11,196 nt of DNA, from positions 1 to 11,196 of the forward strand of contig WFOZ01000346.1 in NCBI GenBank assembly GCA_015487825.1, written 5' to 3'. Below the pieces are notes generated by a model. The model was given only the letters and a program-made list of their open reading frames with translations, was not told the DNA's origin and did no database searches. Source of the DNA: Planctomycetaceae bacterium (lineage in GTDB: Bacteria > Planctomycetota > Planctomycetia > Planctomycetales > Planctomycetaceae). The translations under genes were made by a program, and so were the position numbers. Shown here in pieces: positions 1 to 6,595 of the stretch (its first letter is position 1; the number at the start of each line of letters is the position of its first letter).

Positions 1-963
1 TGCTTTGGTGACGTAACACCATTTCTGTGGATTAAAAGTGATCGAATCCGCCTGTTCGATTCCGTTTAAGAGTGACCTTTTCTCCTCACTGAAAATAACC
101 GCACCGCCGTAACTTGCGTCAACATGATACCATAAGTCGTATTGTTTACACAGACTTGCCACTTCAGGAAGCGGGTCGATACTGCCCGTAACTGTTGTGC
201 CAGCTGTTGCGACAACGGCAAATGGTTGCTGATTATTCTGATGGGCTTTTTCGATGGCGCTGCGTAACGCATCAGGGCACATTTTACAGCGGGAATCGGT
301 TGGGATTGAGATGACACCTTCGGTTCCCAGTCCAAGAATCATTGCTGCTTTTTGGATTGAACTATGGCAAAGCTGTGAAGCAAAAATAACCGGTTGACGT
401 TTTAATCCTGCCAATCCTTTCGCATGGCACTTAAGCTTAGCATTCCGGGCTACCGCGAGAGCCTGAAGGTTGCACAAGGAACCACCACTTTGCATCACGC
501 CCCCTGCGGTTGAAACCGGCAAGCCAAACAGGCCGGCCAGTTCCTGCAAAAGCCGTTGTTCAAGATCTGAAAAAATGGGAGACATTTCCCGGCTTAACAA
601 ATTGTTATTGACCGCAGCAGTAACAAGCGAGGCAACAACTGATCCAGTGCTGGGGAGTGGATCCATATGTCCCAGATAACGGGGGTGGGCAGGGTTCATT
701 GAACCAGCCAGCAGCATTTGGCAGGATTCAAGCAGCTCATTTTCTGAAACAGGTTTTTCGGGAAGAATTTTGGAAGCATCAATTCGTTCCCAAGCTGCGG
801 GCACCGGGGCTTGTTGATCGGCTTGGGAAAGATCTCCCGTTACCAGATCAACAACTTCGTGCAGCAGTTCCCGAACGTTCTGGAAGTTGCTGCCGTGCGG
901 ATCGAGAAAGATGGAGAGGCTCGTTTGAGGTTCTCCGGCTGAAATAAAAACAGTATCAGACAC
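1..963 (-). CDS. Group II PLP-dependent amino acid decarboxylase, C-terminus cut by window edge
   Basis: Belongs to the pyridoxal-phosphate decarboxylases of the aromatic amino acid/glutamate/histidine type, which release CO2 from an amino acid to make an amine. Only the first 321 residues are in the window; relatives are usually about 470-500 residues. Seen in the translation: QSGGSLCNL near residue 158 (cofactor phosphate loop), CHSSIQKA with His200 (stacks on the PLP ring in the family), HVDASYGG with Asp282 (pairs with the pyridine nitrogen), and SITFNPQKW with Lys314, the expected Schiff-base lysine. The frame is open from the edge to a GTG start at 963-961, with GAGG about 12 nt upstream; no ATG lies near the N-terminus, so GTG is the best start. 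It is divergent from the SMP-30-like gene. Substrate cannot be decided because the C-terminal part is missing. Family call is firm. Confidence 0.92.
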   Translation of the reverse strand, partial: MSDTVFISAGEPQTSLSIFLDPHGSNFQNVRELLHEVVDLVTGDLSQADQQAPVPAAWERIDASKILPEKPVSENELLESCQMLLAGSMNPAHPRYLGHMDPLPSTGSVVASLVTAAVNNNLLSREMSPIFSDLEQRLLQELAGLFGLPVSTAGGVMQSGGSLCNLQALAVARNAKLKCHAKGLAGLKRQPVIFASQLCHSSIQKAAMILGLGTEGVISIPTDSRCKMCPDALRSAIEKAHQNNQQPFAVVATAGTTVTGSIDPLPEVASLCKQYDLWYHVDASYGGAVIFSEEKRSLLNGIEQADSITFNPQKWCYVTKA

Positions 964-1218
964 AGCCGTTTGTTTCCTCACTTCTTGGGAACTCAGGTAT
1001 TACGATGAAAATATACAGAATGGGAAATTCTGATTTCGGTGAAATATTATAAGTTGCAGGTCTCAGGCTGATTGAAAATTCCGTTCACTTTGTCAACAAT
1101 CAGAGAGACACTTCGTAAAATTTGTGGTTCATTGTGATGGACAGAATCATTAAACCGATGCAGTCTATCTAAACAGCTTGGATAAAGACAGTATCTTAAT
1201 CTTAAGAAGGTGTTTTAA
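964..1218. other. Divergent intergenic region
   Basis: About 255 bases between the divergent decarboxylase and SMP-30-like genes (297 if the latter starts at ATG 1261). It must carry both promoters. Apart from the minus-strand TATAAT and the AAGAAGG at 1204-1210, I see no convincing promoter pair for the plus-strand gene, no strong hairpin, and no small open frame worth calling. Confidence 0.5.
1046..1051 (-). promoter_or_regulatory. Possible -10 box for the decarboxylase gene
   Basis: A perfect TATAAT reads on the minus strand at 1051-1046, about 80 nt before the GTG start of the decarboxylase. The best -35 candidate is a weak TTCAAT at 1076-1071, with a long 19-nt spacer. The match rests mainly on the -10 hexamer in an AT-rich spacer, so it may be chance. 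Confidence 0.25.
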
Positions 1219-1260
1219 GTGAACTTGTCCTCGCCTTCAAATACAGAGTTAAGGAATATG

Positions 1261-2796
1261 ATGAAAAATAATTTGAACAGGTTTTTTCGACGTGCAAATT
1301 TGACCATAGGCAGCTTTACAGTCGCATTGCTCGCAATAGCCGTCTCTGCAAGTGTTACACAGGCTGAACAGTGGTCTGATATTCTACCTGCCGATGCTGA
1401 AGTCGTTAAACTTGCGGGTGGATTCAAGTTCACCGAAGGACCGGCTTGGCATCCGGATGGTTTTTTATTGTTCAGCGATATTCCGAACGAACGAGTCATC
1501 AAATACGATGCGGCAGGAAAACTGTCCGACTTTTTCACCCCTTCCGGACGTTGCAACGGTTTAATGTGTGATGCACGTGGTTTTGTGTACGCCTGCCAGG
1601 GGGGCAAGGGGCATGTGTTGAAATTGAATGCGGATGGTACGCTTAACAGAGTCATCGCCAAAAGTTATAAGGGAAAGCAGTTCAATCAGCCGAACGACCT
1701 CGCGCTGGATCAGGCAGGCGGACTTTATTTCACCGATCCGCATTACGGCAGCGAACAAAAACTGCCGCAGCCGATGATGGCTGTTTATTATGTGAATGCA
1801 AAAGGCGATGTAAGCAGAGTCATAGACCATCTGAAACGTCCCAATGGTATTACGGTTTCTCCTGATGGGAAGTCACTGTATGTCGCAGAACCGAATCTGG
1901 GGCAGATATATCGGTTTGAAATACTCTCTCCCGGAAAATTGAGTTCAGGGAAATTGATTTATCAGGGCAACGAAGAGCTTGATGGCAAGGGCGGGCCGGA
2001 TGGAATGGCTCACGATATACACGGGAATCTGTATGCTACCTACAAGGGAATAGTTGTGCTGAATCCTGAAGGGAAACTTCTGGGACGTATTAAAACTCCT
2101 GAGCATCCTGCGAATTGTACTTTTGGAAGTGCTGATAACAAAACTCTTTATATTACCGCTCGTACCGGGTTGTATAAAATTGACCTGAAGATTCCGGGCA
2201 TGGCTCTGCAGAAAAAAGGGCCTGTCCTCGCCCGGGCTAACCTGCCGTTTCAGAAAAAAACGCTCCAGGTTCAAACGGTTGCTGTGAAGGAAACAAAAAC
2301 CAATACGGTAAATTTGCAGGGGATTCAATTGCAGGTCCCTGAAAGCTGGAAATCGGAGCAACCGAATAACCGTCTGCGACTTGCTCAGTATCTTGTCCCG
2401 GCAGCAGAAGGTGTAAAAGCAAAAACTGAATATGTTGTCTTTCCCCCGTTTGGCGGTTCAGTCGATGACAACCTCGGACGCTGGATTCGTCAGTTCGATA
2501 CCAATACCAAGGGCATAAAAGTAAAAACGATTAAAGGAAAATCGAAGCAGGGAGTTTACTATCTGCTGGATATTTCCGGCACCTATAAAAAACCGGATGG
2601 CCCTCCTTTTTTACGCAAAACGATTGACGCTCCCGATCATCACATGCTGGCTGTCATTTTAAGCGTTCCCGGAAAAGGGAACTTCTTCTTAAAAATGGTG
2701 GGGCCGGAAAAAACGGTGACTGCAGAAATGGAATCATTTCGTAACAGTTTTGGTGCAAAAGCCGAAAGCGAAAAAGAGTATCAATTGAAGAATTAA
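1261..2796 (+). CDS. Secreted SMP-30/gluconolactonase-like beta-propeller with extra C-terminal domain
   Basis: Likely an exported metal-dependent lactonase of the SMP-30/gluconolactonase/LRE family, which hydrolyses sugar or other lactones. From ATG 1261 the protein has 511 residues. Residues 1-35 are a signal peptide: basic start with FFRR, hydrophobic core, cleavage expected after TQA. The six-bladed propeller spans about 40-330. By family analogy the metal ligands are Glu59 (FTEGPAW), Asn195 (RPNGI) and Asp247 (GPDGM), and Asn145 (QPNDL) is the usual substrate-side Asn. Residues about 350-505 form a second domain (QVPESWK, PPFGGSVDDN, ISGTYKKP, FLRKT) that is not part of the propeller and that I associate with planctomycete proteins from memory. 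Start: ATG 1261 has AAGGA 5 nt upstream and gives a normal signal peptide; a GTG at 1219 with AAGAAGG 8 nt upstream would add 14 residues and is a real alternative. Substrate unknown. Confidence 0.9.
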   Translation: MKNNLNRFFRRANLTIGSFTVALLAIAVSASVTQAEQWSDILPADAEVVKLAGGFKFTEGPAWHPDGFLLFSDIPNERVIKYDAAGKLSDFFTPSGRCNGLMCDARGFVYACQGGKGHVLKLNADGTLNRVIAKSYKGKQFNQPNDLALDQAGGLYFTDPHYGSEQKLPQPMMAVYYVNAKGDVSRVIDHLKRPNGITVSPDGKSLYVAEPNLGQIYRFEILSPGKLSSGKLIYQGNEELDGKGGPDGMAHDIHGNLYATYKGIVVLNPEGKLLGRIKTPEHPANCTFGSADNKTLYITARTGLYKIDLKIPGMALQKKGPVLARANLPFQKKTLQVQTVAVKETKTNTVNLQGIQLQVPESWKSEQPNNRLRLAQYLVPAAEGVKAKTEYVVFPPFGGSVDDNLGRWIRQFDTNTKGIKVKTIKGKSKQGVYYLLDISGTYKKPDGPPFLRKTIDAPDHHMLAVILSVPGKGNFFLKMVGPEKTVTAEMESFRNSFGAKAESEKEYQLKN

Positions 2797-2797
2797 A

Positions 2798-2938
2798 GTA
2801 ACTATTTAGTGATGTTTGGTTTTGCAGGAATTTATGTTGTTTGTAGGGTCCGCTATTGCGGACCACCGCAGAAATAGGAGGATCCACCTCTCATCGTGGT
2901 CCGCAATAGCGGACCCTACGCCAACGCTGAATAGTTAC
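2798..2938. mobile_element. MITE-like element with terminal inverted repeats and nested palindromes
   Basis: The ends are imperfect inverted repeats: 2798-2814 (GTAACTATTTAGTGATG) and 2922-2938, whose reverse complement is GTAACTATTCAGCGTTG, 14 of 17 identical. Inside lie 24-bp perfect inverted arms at 2843-2866 and 2896-2919, separated by 29 nt. Each arm is itself a hairpin: GGTCCGC-TATT-GCGGACC on the left and GGTCCGC-AATA-GCGGACC on the right. The element is 141 bp with no coding capacity and begins one base after the stop codon of the upstream gene. No target-site duplication is visible at the flanks (TTAAA before, CTCAG after). This architecture fits a non-autonomous transposable element or a dispersed structured repeat (REP/BIME-like). 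Mobility is inference. Confidence 0.6.
2843..2919. repeat. 24-bp perfect inverted repeat, arms each self-palindromic
   Basis: Arms at 2843-2866 and 2896-2919 are exact reverse complements. The RNA or single-stranded DNA could fold either as one long 24-bp stem with a 29-nt loop or as two separate 7-bp hairpins with 4-nt loops. The loop holds GGATCC and a short GAGG/CCTC pairing. Confidence 0.9.
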
Positions 2939-2949
2939 CTCAGTTAATA

Positions 2950-2987
2950 AAAAACAGCCGCTTACTTCGCAGTAAGCGGCTGTTTTT
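2950..2987. terminator. Bidirectional intrinsic terminator
   Basis: A 17-bp perfect stem (2950-2966 with 2971-2987) around a TCGC loop, with core CAGCCGCTTAC/GTAAGCGGCTG. The stem ends in A5 on one side and T5 on the other, so each strand reads a GC-rich hairpin followed by a U run. It sits between the converging SMP-30-like gene and the aminotransferase gene (ends at 3011) and can serve both. Confidence 0.88.
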
Positions 2988-3010
2988 GCGAAAGACCCAC
3001 TCTTGAGAAA

Positions 3011-4222
3011 TCAGGCCGCTTTTTTGACTGGTTGCCAGGTTTTGTTTTCTCTGGCTGAATGTACTGCTTTTGAAAGGCCGGTAACAACCCGTTCAATTTG
3101 CGAGCGAGTTAATTCTGCAAAAATCGGCAGAGCCATAATGTCTTCGCTGAGTAATTCAGAAACGGGAAACTGCCCTTGCTTGTAACCATGATGAGCAAAG
3201 CAGGGTTGTAGATGAAGTGGCTTGGGGTAATAAACTGCACACCCTATTTTCTGTTCTCGTAAAGAACTGAGCACGCTATCTCTGAGGCCTTCTCCAACTC
3301 GTACACAAAACTGGTTGTAAACATGTCTGCGATTGGGAAGCGTTTCAGGTAGCTGGATGATATCTTCCAGTTTTTCGTGATTGCATAGTTCCTGGTACCA
3401 ACTGGCGTTTCGCTGGCGTCCTTCAGTCCAGGAATCAAGATGTCGTAATTTCACTGACAGGACAGCAGCCTGCAACGCATCGAGTCGGCTATTCATACCC
3501 ACTTCGAGGTGTTCGTAACGTCCTGCATCTCCGTGAACCCGCAGCCTACGCATACGCTCTGCCAGTTGAGCATCATCGGTGGTGATCATGCCGCCGTCGC
3601 CAGCACCTCCCAGGTTTTTTGTCGGGAAGAAACTGAAACAGCCTACGGTTCCCAGAACACCCGCTCTGCGGCCTTGAAACTCCGAACCAATTGCCTGTGC
3701 GGCATCTTCGATGACGACAAGATTATGTTTGACGGCCAGCCTGCAGATCGCATCCATATCTGCACATTGTCCATAAAGATGGACGGGAAGAATGGCGCGA
3801 GTACGTGGTGTGATTGCATCCGCGACAGCATCCGGGTCGATATTAAAACTGTCTTCTTTGACATCGACAAAAACAGGAATGGCTCCAACGCGTTCAATGC
3901 AACTTGCTGTTGCAAAAAATGAAAAAGGCGTCGTAATCACTTCATCGCCCGGACCAACATCCAGAGCTTTTAATGCCAGAATGAGTGCGTCAGTTCCAGA
4001 GGCACAACCAATCGCGTGCCGGGAGTCGCAATAGTCTGCTATTTCACCTTCGAAATTGGAAACATCTTCGCCAAGCACAAAGCCCTGCGATTCAAAGACT
4101 CGTTGAACTGTTTCGTCAACTTCATCTTTAATATTCTGATACTGCGGCTTCAGGTCAATCAACGGGACCGGATCTTCTGCAGATGATGGGAAAGGAACAG
4201 TCGAAGGCACTGGCGCATTCAT
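3011..4222 (-). CDS. DegT/DnrJ/EryC1/StrS family sugar aminotransferase
   Basis: PLP-dependent transfer of an amino group, usually from glutamate, to a keto sugar nucleotide, a cytoplasmic step in making amino sugars for surface polysaccharides. From ATG 4222 the protein has 403 residues, a full-length size for the family. Visible: PLIDLKPQY at the N-terminus, CASGTDAL (phosphate loop), VIEDAAQAIG with Asp173 and Gln176, FFPTKNLGG with catalytic Lys202, GMNSRLDALQAA, and YYPKPLHLQP. The pattern recalls WbpE/WlbC-like enzymes (3-keto sugar-acid nucleotides), but specificity cannot be read with confidence. Start: ATG 4222 has GGAG 6 nt upstream; the longer frame from ATG 4234 adds only MESH and lacks a clear ribosome site, because that GGAG lies inside it. 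It stands alone, with no glycosyltransferase or sugar dehydrogenase in the window. Confidence 0.93.
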   Translation of the reverse strand: MNAPVPSTVPFPSSAEDPVPLIDLKPQYQNIKDEVDETVQRVFESQGFVLGEDVSNFEGEIADYCDSRHAIGCASGTDALILALKALDVGPGDEVITTPFSFFATASCIERVGAIPVFVDVKEDSFNIDPDAVADAITPRTRAILPVHLYGQCADMDAICRLAVKHNLVVIEDAAQAIGSEFQGRRAGVLGTVGCFSFFPTKNLGGAGDGGMITTDDAQLAERMRRLRVHGDAGRYEHLEVGMNSRLDALQAAVLSVKLRHLDSWTEGRQRNASWYQELCNHEKLEDIIQLPETLPNRRHVYNQFCVRVGEGLRDSVLSSLREQKIGCAVYYPKPLHLQPCFAHHGYKQGQFPVSELLSEDIMALPIFAELTRSQIERVVTGLSKAVHSARENKTWQPVKKAA

Positions 4223-4410
4223 GTGCGACTCCATTCGCAGGTTCGATTCCAGAAAAGGCCTCTACTGGAATCTGTCATGGGGATATAATAATTGAATCTA
4301 AAACCGTATATCACTCCTTCCTGGAGGATAATCCGGCGAGGCGGACACAACGTAAAACGATCCCGGATTTCTGTCAATAGGAAGGTATTTTGCTTGTAGC
4401 CTCCCACCGG

Positions 4411-4424
4411 GTTTATTAATAAAC
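4411..4424. promoter_or_regulatory. 14-bp perfect palindrome, possible operator
   Basis: GTTTATTAATAAAC equals its own reverse complement. It lies about 190 bp upstream of the aminotransferase start and 440 bp upstream of the small secreted protein gene. Its symmetry and length would suit a dimeric repressor, but AT-rich DNA yields such palindromes easily and there is no regulator gene beside it. Confidence 0.3.
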
Positions 4425-4852
4425 AAGGTTCAATTCAGCTCAGGCATAGCTAAAACAGGGGAATCTGGACAATTTTATCTTCTCGTATATAATTGGAAAA
4501 ATTACAATCGCACTGTTGATAAAGCGACATGAAGCCTGTGGAGAATAAACGGTATTTTGCCTCCTCTTCTTATTGGACGCCAGCTTCTCAATCATTAAAA
4601 ATACTATAAATATCCCAGAAGTCACAAATATCACTTGCATTATAAAATTACCACAATTAACATTTGTGGGCAACAACTGTTGTTTCGTTGAGGTGTCGAA
4701 GCTCCTTTCTGTATTTCTAATCAGCCCATTCTACCTAGAATTACTCTGTGCTTTATCAGTATGAAGTTTCGATTTACGCCTTGATGTTGCGGACTTCGTG
4801 TAGAAGTACGTGCCAAAGTGTTGTTTCATAATTCTGCAGGACAGACAACGTA

Positions 4853-4857
4853 AGGAG
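4853..4857 (+). promoter_or_regulatory. Strong ribosome binding site for the secreted repeat protein
   Basis: AGGAG within TAAGGAGAG, 7 nt before ATG 4865. It is the best Shine-Dalgarno match in the window and supports this ORF being a real, well translated gene despite its low complexity. Confidence 0.75.
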
Positions 4858-4864
4858 AGTATTT

Positions 4865-5266
4865 ATGAAGAGTGGACAATTTTTAATGGTTGCTGCCGTT
4901 GCAGCATTGATGCTGGCTTTCACTGGCGAAACTCAGGCCAGACGGTATCACCACAGTTCGGGCTCACATGGTTCCAGCGGATCGCATGGGTCTAATGGTT
5001 CCCAAGGTGACTACCATCACAGTTCCGGTAGCCACGGTTCAAGCGGCAGTCGGGGTTCACGTGGCGGTCTTCGTCTTTTCCGTCGTCATGGATCGCACGG
5101 TTCCAGCGGGGGCTATCATCATAGCTCAGGAAGCCATGGATCAAGTGGTGGTCATCATAGCGACAGCCATGGTTCAAGTGGTGGTTACCATCACAGCTCA
5201 GGTAGCCACGGCTCAAGCGGATCTCACGGTTCAAGCGGTGGACGTCGTCGTCGCCTGTTTCGTTAA
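4865..5266 (+). CDS. Small secreted His/Ser/Gly-rich repeat protein
   Basis: 133 residues, function unknown. Residues 1-25 form a clear signal peptide (hydrophobic run MVAAVAALMLAF, cleavage expected after TQA), so the product is exported. The mature part is almost entirely Ser, Gly, His and Arg. The unit YHHSSGSHGSSG occurs four times, beginning at residues 28, 50, 84 and 108, joined by GSHGSSG-type fillers. There are 19 His, none in the signal peptide, and no Cys. An RLFR motif occurs twice, mid-protein (residues 70-73, LRLFRR) and as the exact C-terminus (RRRRLFR). ATG 4865 has a strong AAGGAG 7 nt upstream. The repeats vary at synonymous positions, which argues for a maintained protein rather than a recent DNA expansion. 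His clusters could bind metal ions or act as a flexible envelope component; that is inference. A terminator follows, so it is probably transcribed alone. Confidence 0.8.
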   Translation: MKSGQFLMVAAVAALMLAFTGETQARRYHHSSGSHGSSGSHGSNGSQGDYHHSSGSHGSSGSRGSRGGLRLFRRHGSHGSSGGYHHSSGSHGSSGGHHSDSHGSSGGYHHSSGSHGSSGSHGSSGGRRRRLFR

Positions 5267-5318
5267 TTCGAAATTAACTTGCTGAATTGACAGCAGGTCT
5301 GGCTGGTAGGTTGAAATA

Positions 5319-5352
5319 AAAAGGGCAGGGGACTTCGGTTCTCTGCCCTTTT
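5319..5352 (+). terminator. Intrinsic terminator with UUCG tetraloop
   Basis: A 15-bp stem (5319-5333 with 5338-5352, two G-U pairs) closed by C(UUCG)G, a notably stable tetraloop. The core is AAAAGGGCAG/CTGCCCTTTT. The T run is part of the stem end, followed by CTATTT. It lies 52 nt after the stop codon of the secreted repeat protein and isolates it from the ParA gene. Confidence 0.85.
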
Positions 5353-5471
5353 CTATTTAGCCATTTTTATTCGAACATGATCAATGTGAAATTAAAAACT
5401 GAGAGTGGAAGTTGAACTTTGTCAATCGATGAGAGAGTGTTTTGCAAGGACTACCAGAAAGAAAACAGGGC

Positions 5472-5500
5472 TTCACTCGGTTCTTCATCCCGGGTATAGT
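5472..5500 (+). promoter_or_regulatory. Candidate sigma-70-type promoter for the ParA-like gene
   Basis: TTCACT (5472-5477) and TATAGT (5495-5500) are separated by exactly 17 nt and match the consensus at 4/6 and 5/6 positions. Transcription would start near 5507, giving a leader of about 34 nt before ATG 5541. Found by eye; planctomycete promoters are poorly characterised. Confidence 0.4.
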
Positions 5501-5540
5501 TTCCGCGATTACCGAATGTTTTTGAACGGGAAGGATTCCG

Positions 5541-6374
5541 ATGCGGACTATTGCAATCATGAATCAAAAAGGAGGCGTGGGCAAAACGACCTCCAGTGTA
5601 AATATCGCAGCAGGACTTACCAGGCAGGGCAGGCGTGTTTGCCTTCTGGATCTCGATTCGCAGGGCAATTCGTCAGCTCATCTGGGAATCGATCTGAATG
5701 CCAGTATGAGCACGATTTATCAGGTTTTTTCCGGCCAGAAAAGGTTACAGGAAGTCAAACAGCTGGTGAAGAAAAATTTGTGGATTGTACCTGCAAATAT
5801 TGACCTGGCTGCTGTCGAAGTAGAGCTCGTTGATGCTCAGGGGCGCGAATTTATTTTGAAACGGGCGATTGAATCTTTTGTGCAACAGATGGCTGGAAAT
5901 GAGTTCGATTATATCATTATGGATTGTCCACCAGCACTGAATACGGTCACCATTAATGCTCTGACCGCTGCGACGGAAATGTTCATTCCCGTTCAGCCGC
6001 ATTATCTCTCTCTGCAGGGACTCTCGCGGTTGCTTGAGACGACAGCGCTGATTAAAAGAAGGCTTAATAGAAATCTGACTATTACCGGAATGATGCTTTG
6101 TCTTTACGAAACCGGCACCAGACTGGCTGCTGATGTGACGGATGATTTGATTCGATTTCTCGAAGAAAGCGATCCTTCATCTCCCTGGGCAAAAGCGAGA
6201 ATATTCAAGAGTAGAATTCGTAGAAATATTCGCCTGGCAGAGGCTCCCAGTTTTGCTCAGTCAATATTCGAATATGCTCCCGATTCCGCTGGTGCTCACG
6301 ATTACGCTAACCTGATCGAAGAGATCATTGCCGATGAGGCTCGCTTTAAGTTGCAGATACCTCAAGCTGCCTGA
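5541..6374 (+). CDS. ParA/Soj-family ATPase without adjacent ParB
   Basis: 277 residues, the usual length for chromosomal ParA/Soj proteins. These cytoplasmic ATPases bind DNA as ATP dimers and position chromosomes, plasmids or protein complexes. Visible: deviant Walker A KGGVGKTT at residues 10-17 with signature Lys10 and catalytic Lys15, LLDLDSQGN (35-43; most relatives have Pro where this has Ser40), and Walker B/switch MDCPPAL with Asp128. A basic stretch, [15 protein letters not shown], near 225-240 matches the conserved C-terminal part that binds nonspecific DNA in the family. Start: ATG 5541 follows GGGAAGGA with good spacing. No ParB, parS-like repeat, dnaA or gidB lies nearby, so it may be an orphan ParA serving another cargo, or its partner may be elsewhere. 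Family call is firm; role is open. Confidence 0.93.
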   Translation: MRTIAIMNQKGGVGKTTSSVNIAAGLTRQGRRVCLLDLDSQGNSSAHLGIDLNASMSTIYQVFSGQKRLQEVKQLVKKNLWIVPANIDLAAVEVELVDAQGREFILKRAIESFVQQMAGNEFDYIIMDCPPALNTVTINALTAATEMFIPVQPHYLSLQGLSRLLETTALIKRRLNRNLTITGMMLCLYETGTRLAADVTDDLIRFLEESDPSSPWAKARIFKSRIRRNIRLAEAPSFAQSIFEYAPDSAGAHDYANLIEEIIADEARFKLQIPQAA

Positions 6375-6539
6375 GCCTGTTGAATAGATTGCGAGATCTA
6401 CGATTCTGCATCTTCATTTCTGAAAAAACTATAGGTGAGGCGGATGTAAATAGCCCCGCTTCGGTTCCGTGCCACCGGTCCACCCTGCGATAATGGGGCA
6501 TCTATAGCGTACTTGTAGATGAAATATGTTACAATTGGA

Positions 6540-6595
6540 GTAACCATTTGGTGATGGTAAGTTTTATAAGAAATCAGGTAACTATTCAGTGATGG
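6540..6595 (+). repeat. Two direct copies of the MITE-like element end motif
   Basis: GTAACCATTTGGTGATGG at 6540-6557 and GTAACTATTCAGTGATGG at 6578-6595 differ at four of 18 positions, with a 38-nt period. The second copy matches the left end at 2798-2814 in 16 of 17 positions and is in the same orientation. No inverted partner is visible downstream, so these look like solo or truncated ends. The second copy runs into a short tandem of GATGGGT. Confidence 0.65.

Larger units (their letters stand above)
4223..4864. other. AT-rich divergent intergenic region, 640 bp
   Basis: This spacer separates the divergent aminotransferase and small secreted protein genes. It contains a 14-bp perfect palindrome at 4411-4424 and two copies of GGTATTTTGC (4384-4393 and 4551-4560). 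Short open frames exist on both strands. The longest, minus 4676-4440, is AT-rich and hydrophobic, begins with TTG and has no ribosome site, so I do not call it. No tRNA is found, although 4241-4251 resembles a T-loop by chance. No strong promoter pair was recognised. Confidence 0.5.

Noticed and set aside
1271..1300. FFRRANLT as a twin-arginine export signal.
   Set aside because: Only the RR and a Leu match the Tat consensus; the position expected to be Phe is Asn, and the hydrophobic core looks like an ordinary Sec signal.
4236..4252. GCAGGTTCGATTCCAG resembles a tRNA T-arm.
   Set aside because: The 5-bp T-stem does not close (GCAGG against CCAGA), no acceptor, D or anticodon arms can be placed around it, and it abuts the start of the aminotransferase gene.
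4440..4676. Minus-strand open frame of 78 codons with hydrophobic stretches, possible small membrane protein.
   Set aside because: It starts with TTG, neither that start nor the internal ATG at 4640 has a ribosome site, and composition follows the AT-rich spacer. Not excluded, but unsupported.
4925..5260. Regularly repeated DNA that could suggest a CRISPR array or satellite.
   Set aside because: The units are imperfect, unevenly spaced and in frame with a signal-peptide gene that has a strong ribosome site; there are no unique spacers and no cas genes.
4968..5285. Alternative open frames on both strands across the repeat gene.
   Set aside because: These are shadows produced by codon bias in the repetitive sequence; they lack signal peptides and ribosome sites.
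5405..5803. Plus-strand open frame of 132 codons overlapping the start of the ParA gene.
   Set aside because: Its second half is the ParA sequence in another frame; the ParA motifs and ribosome site clearly identify the real frame.
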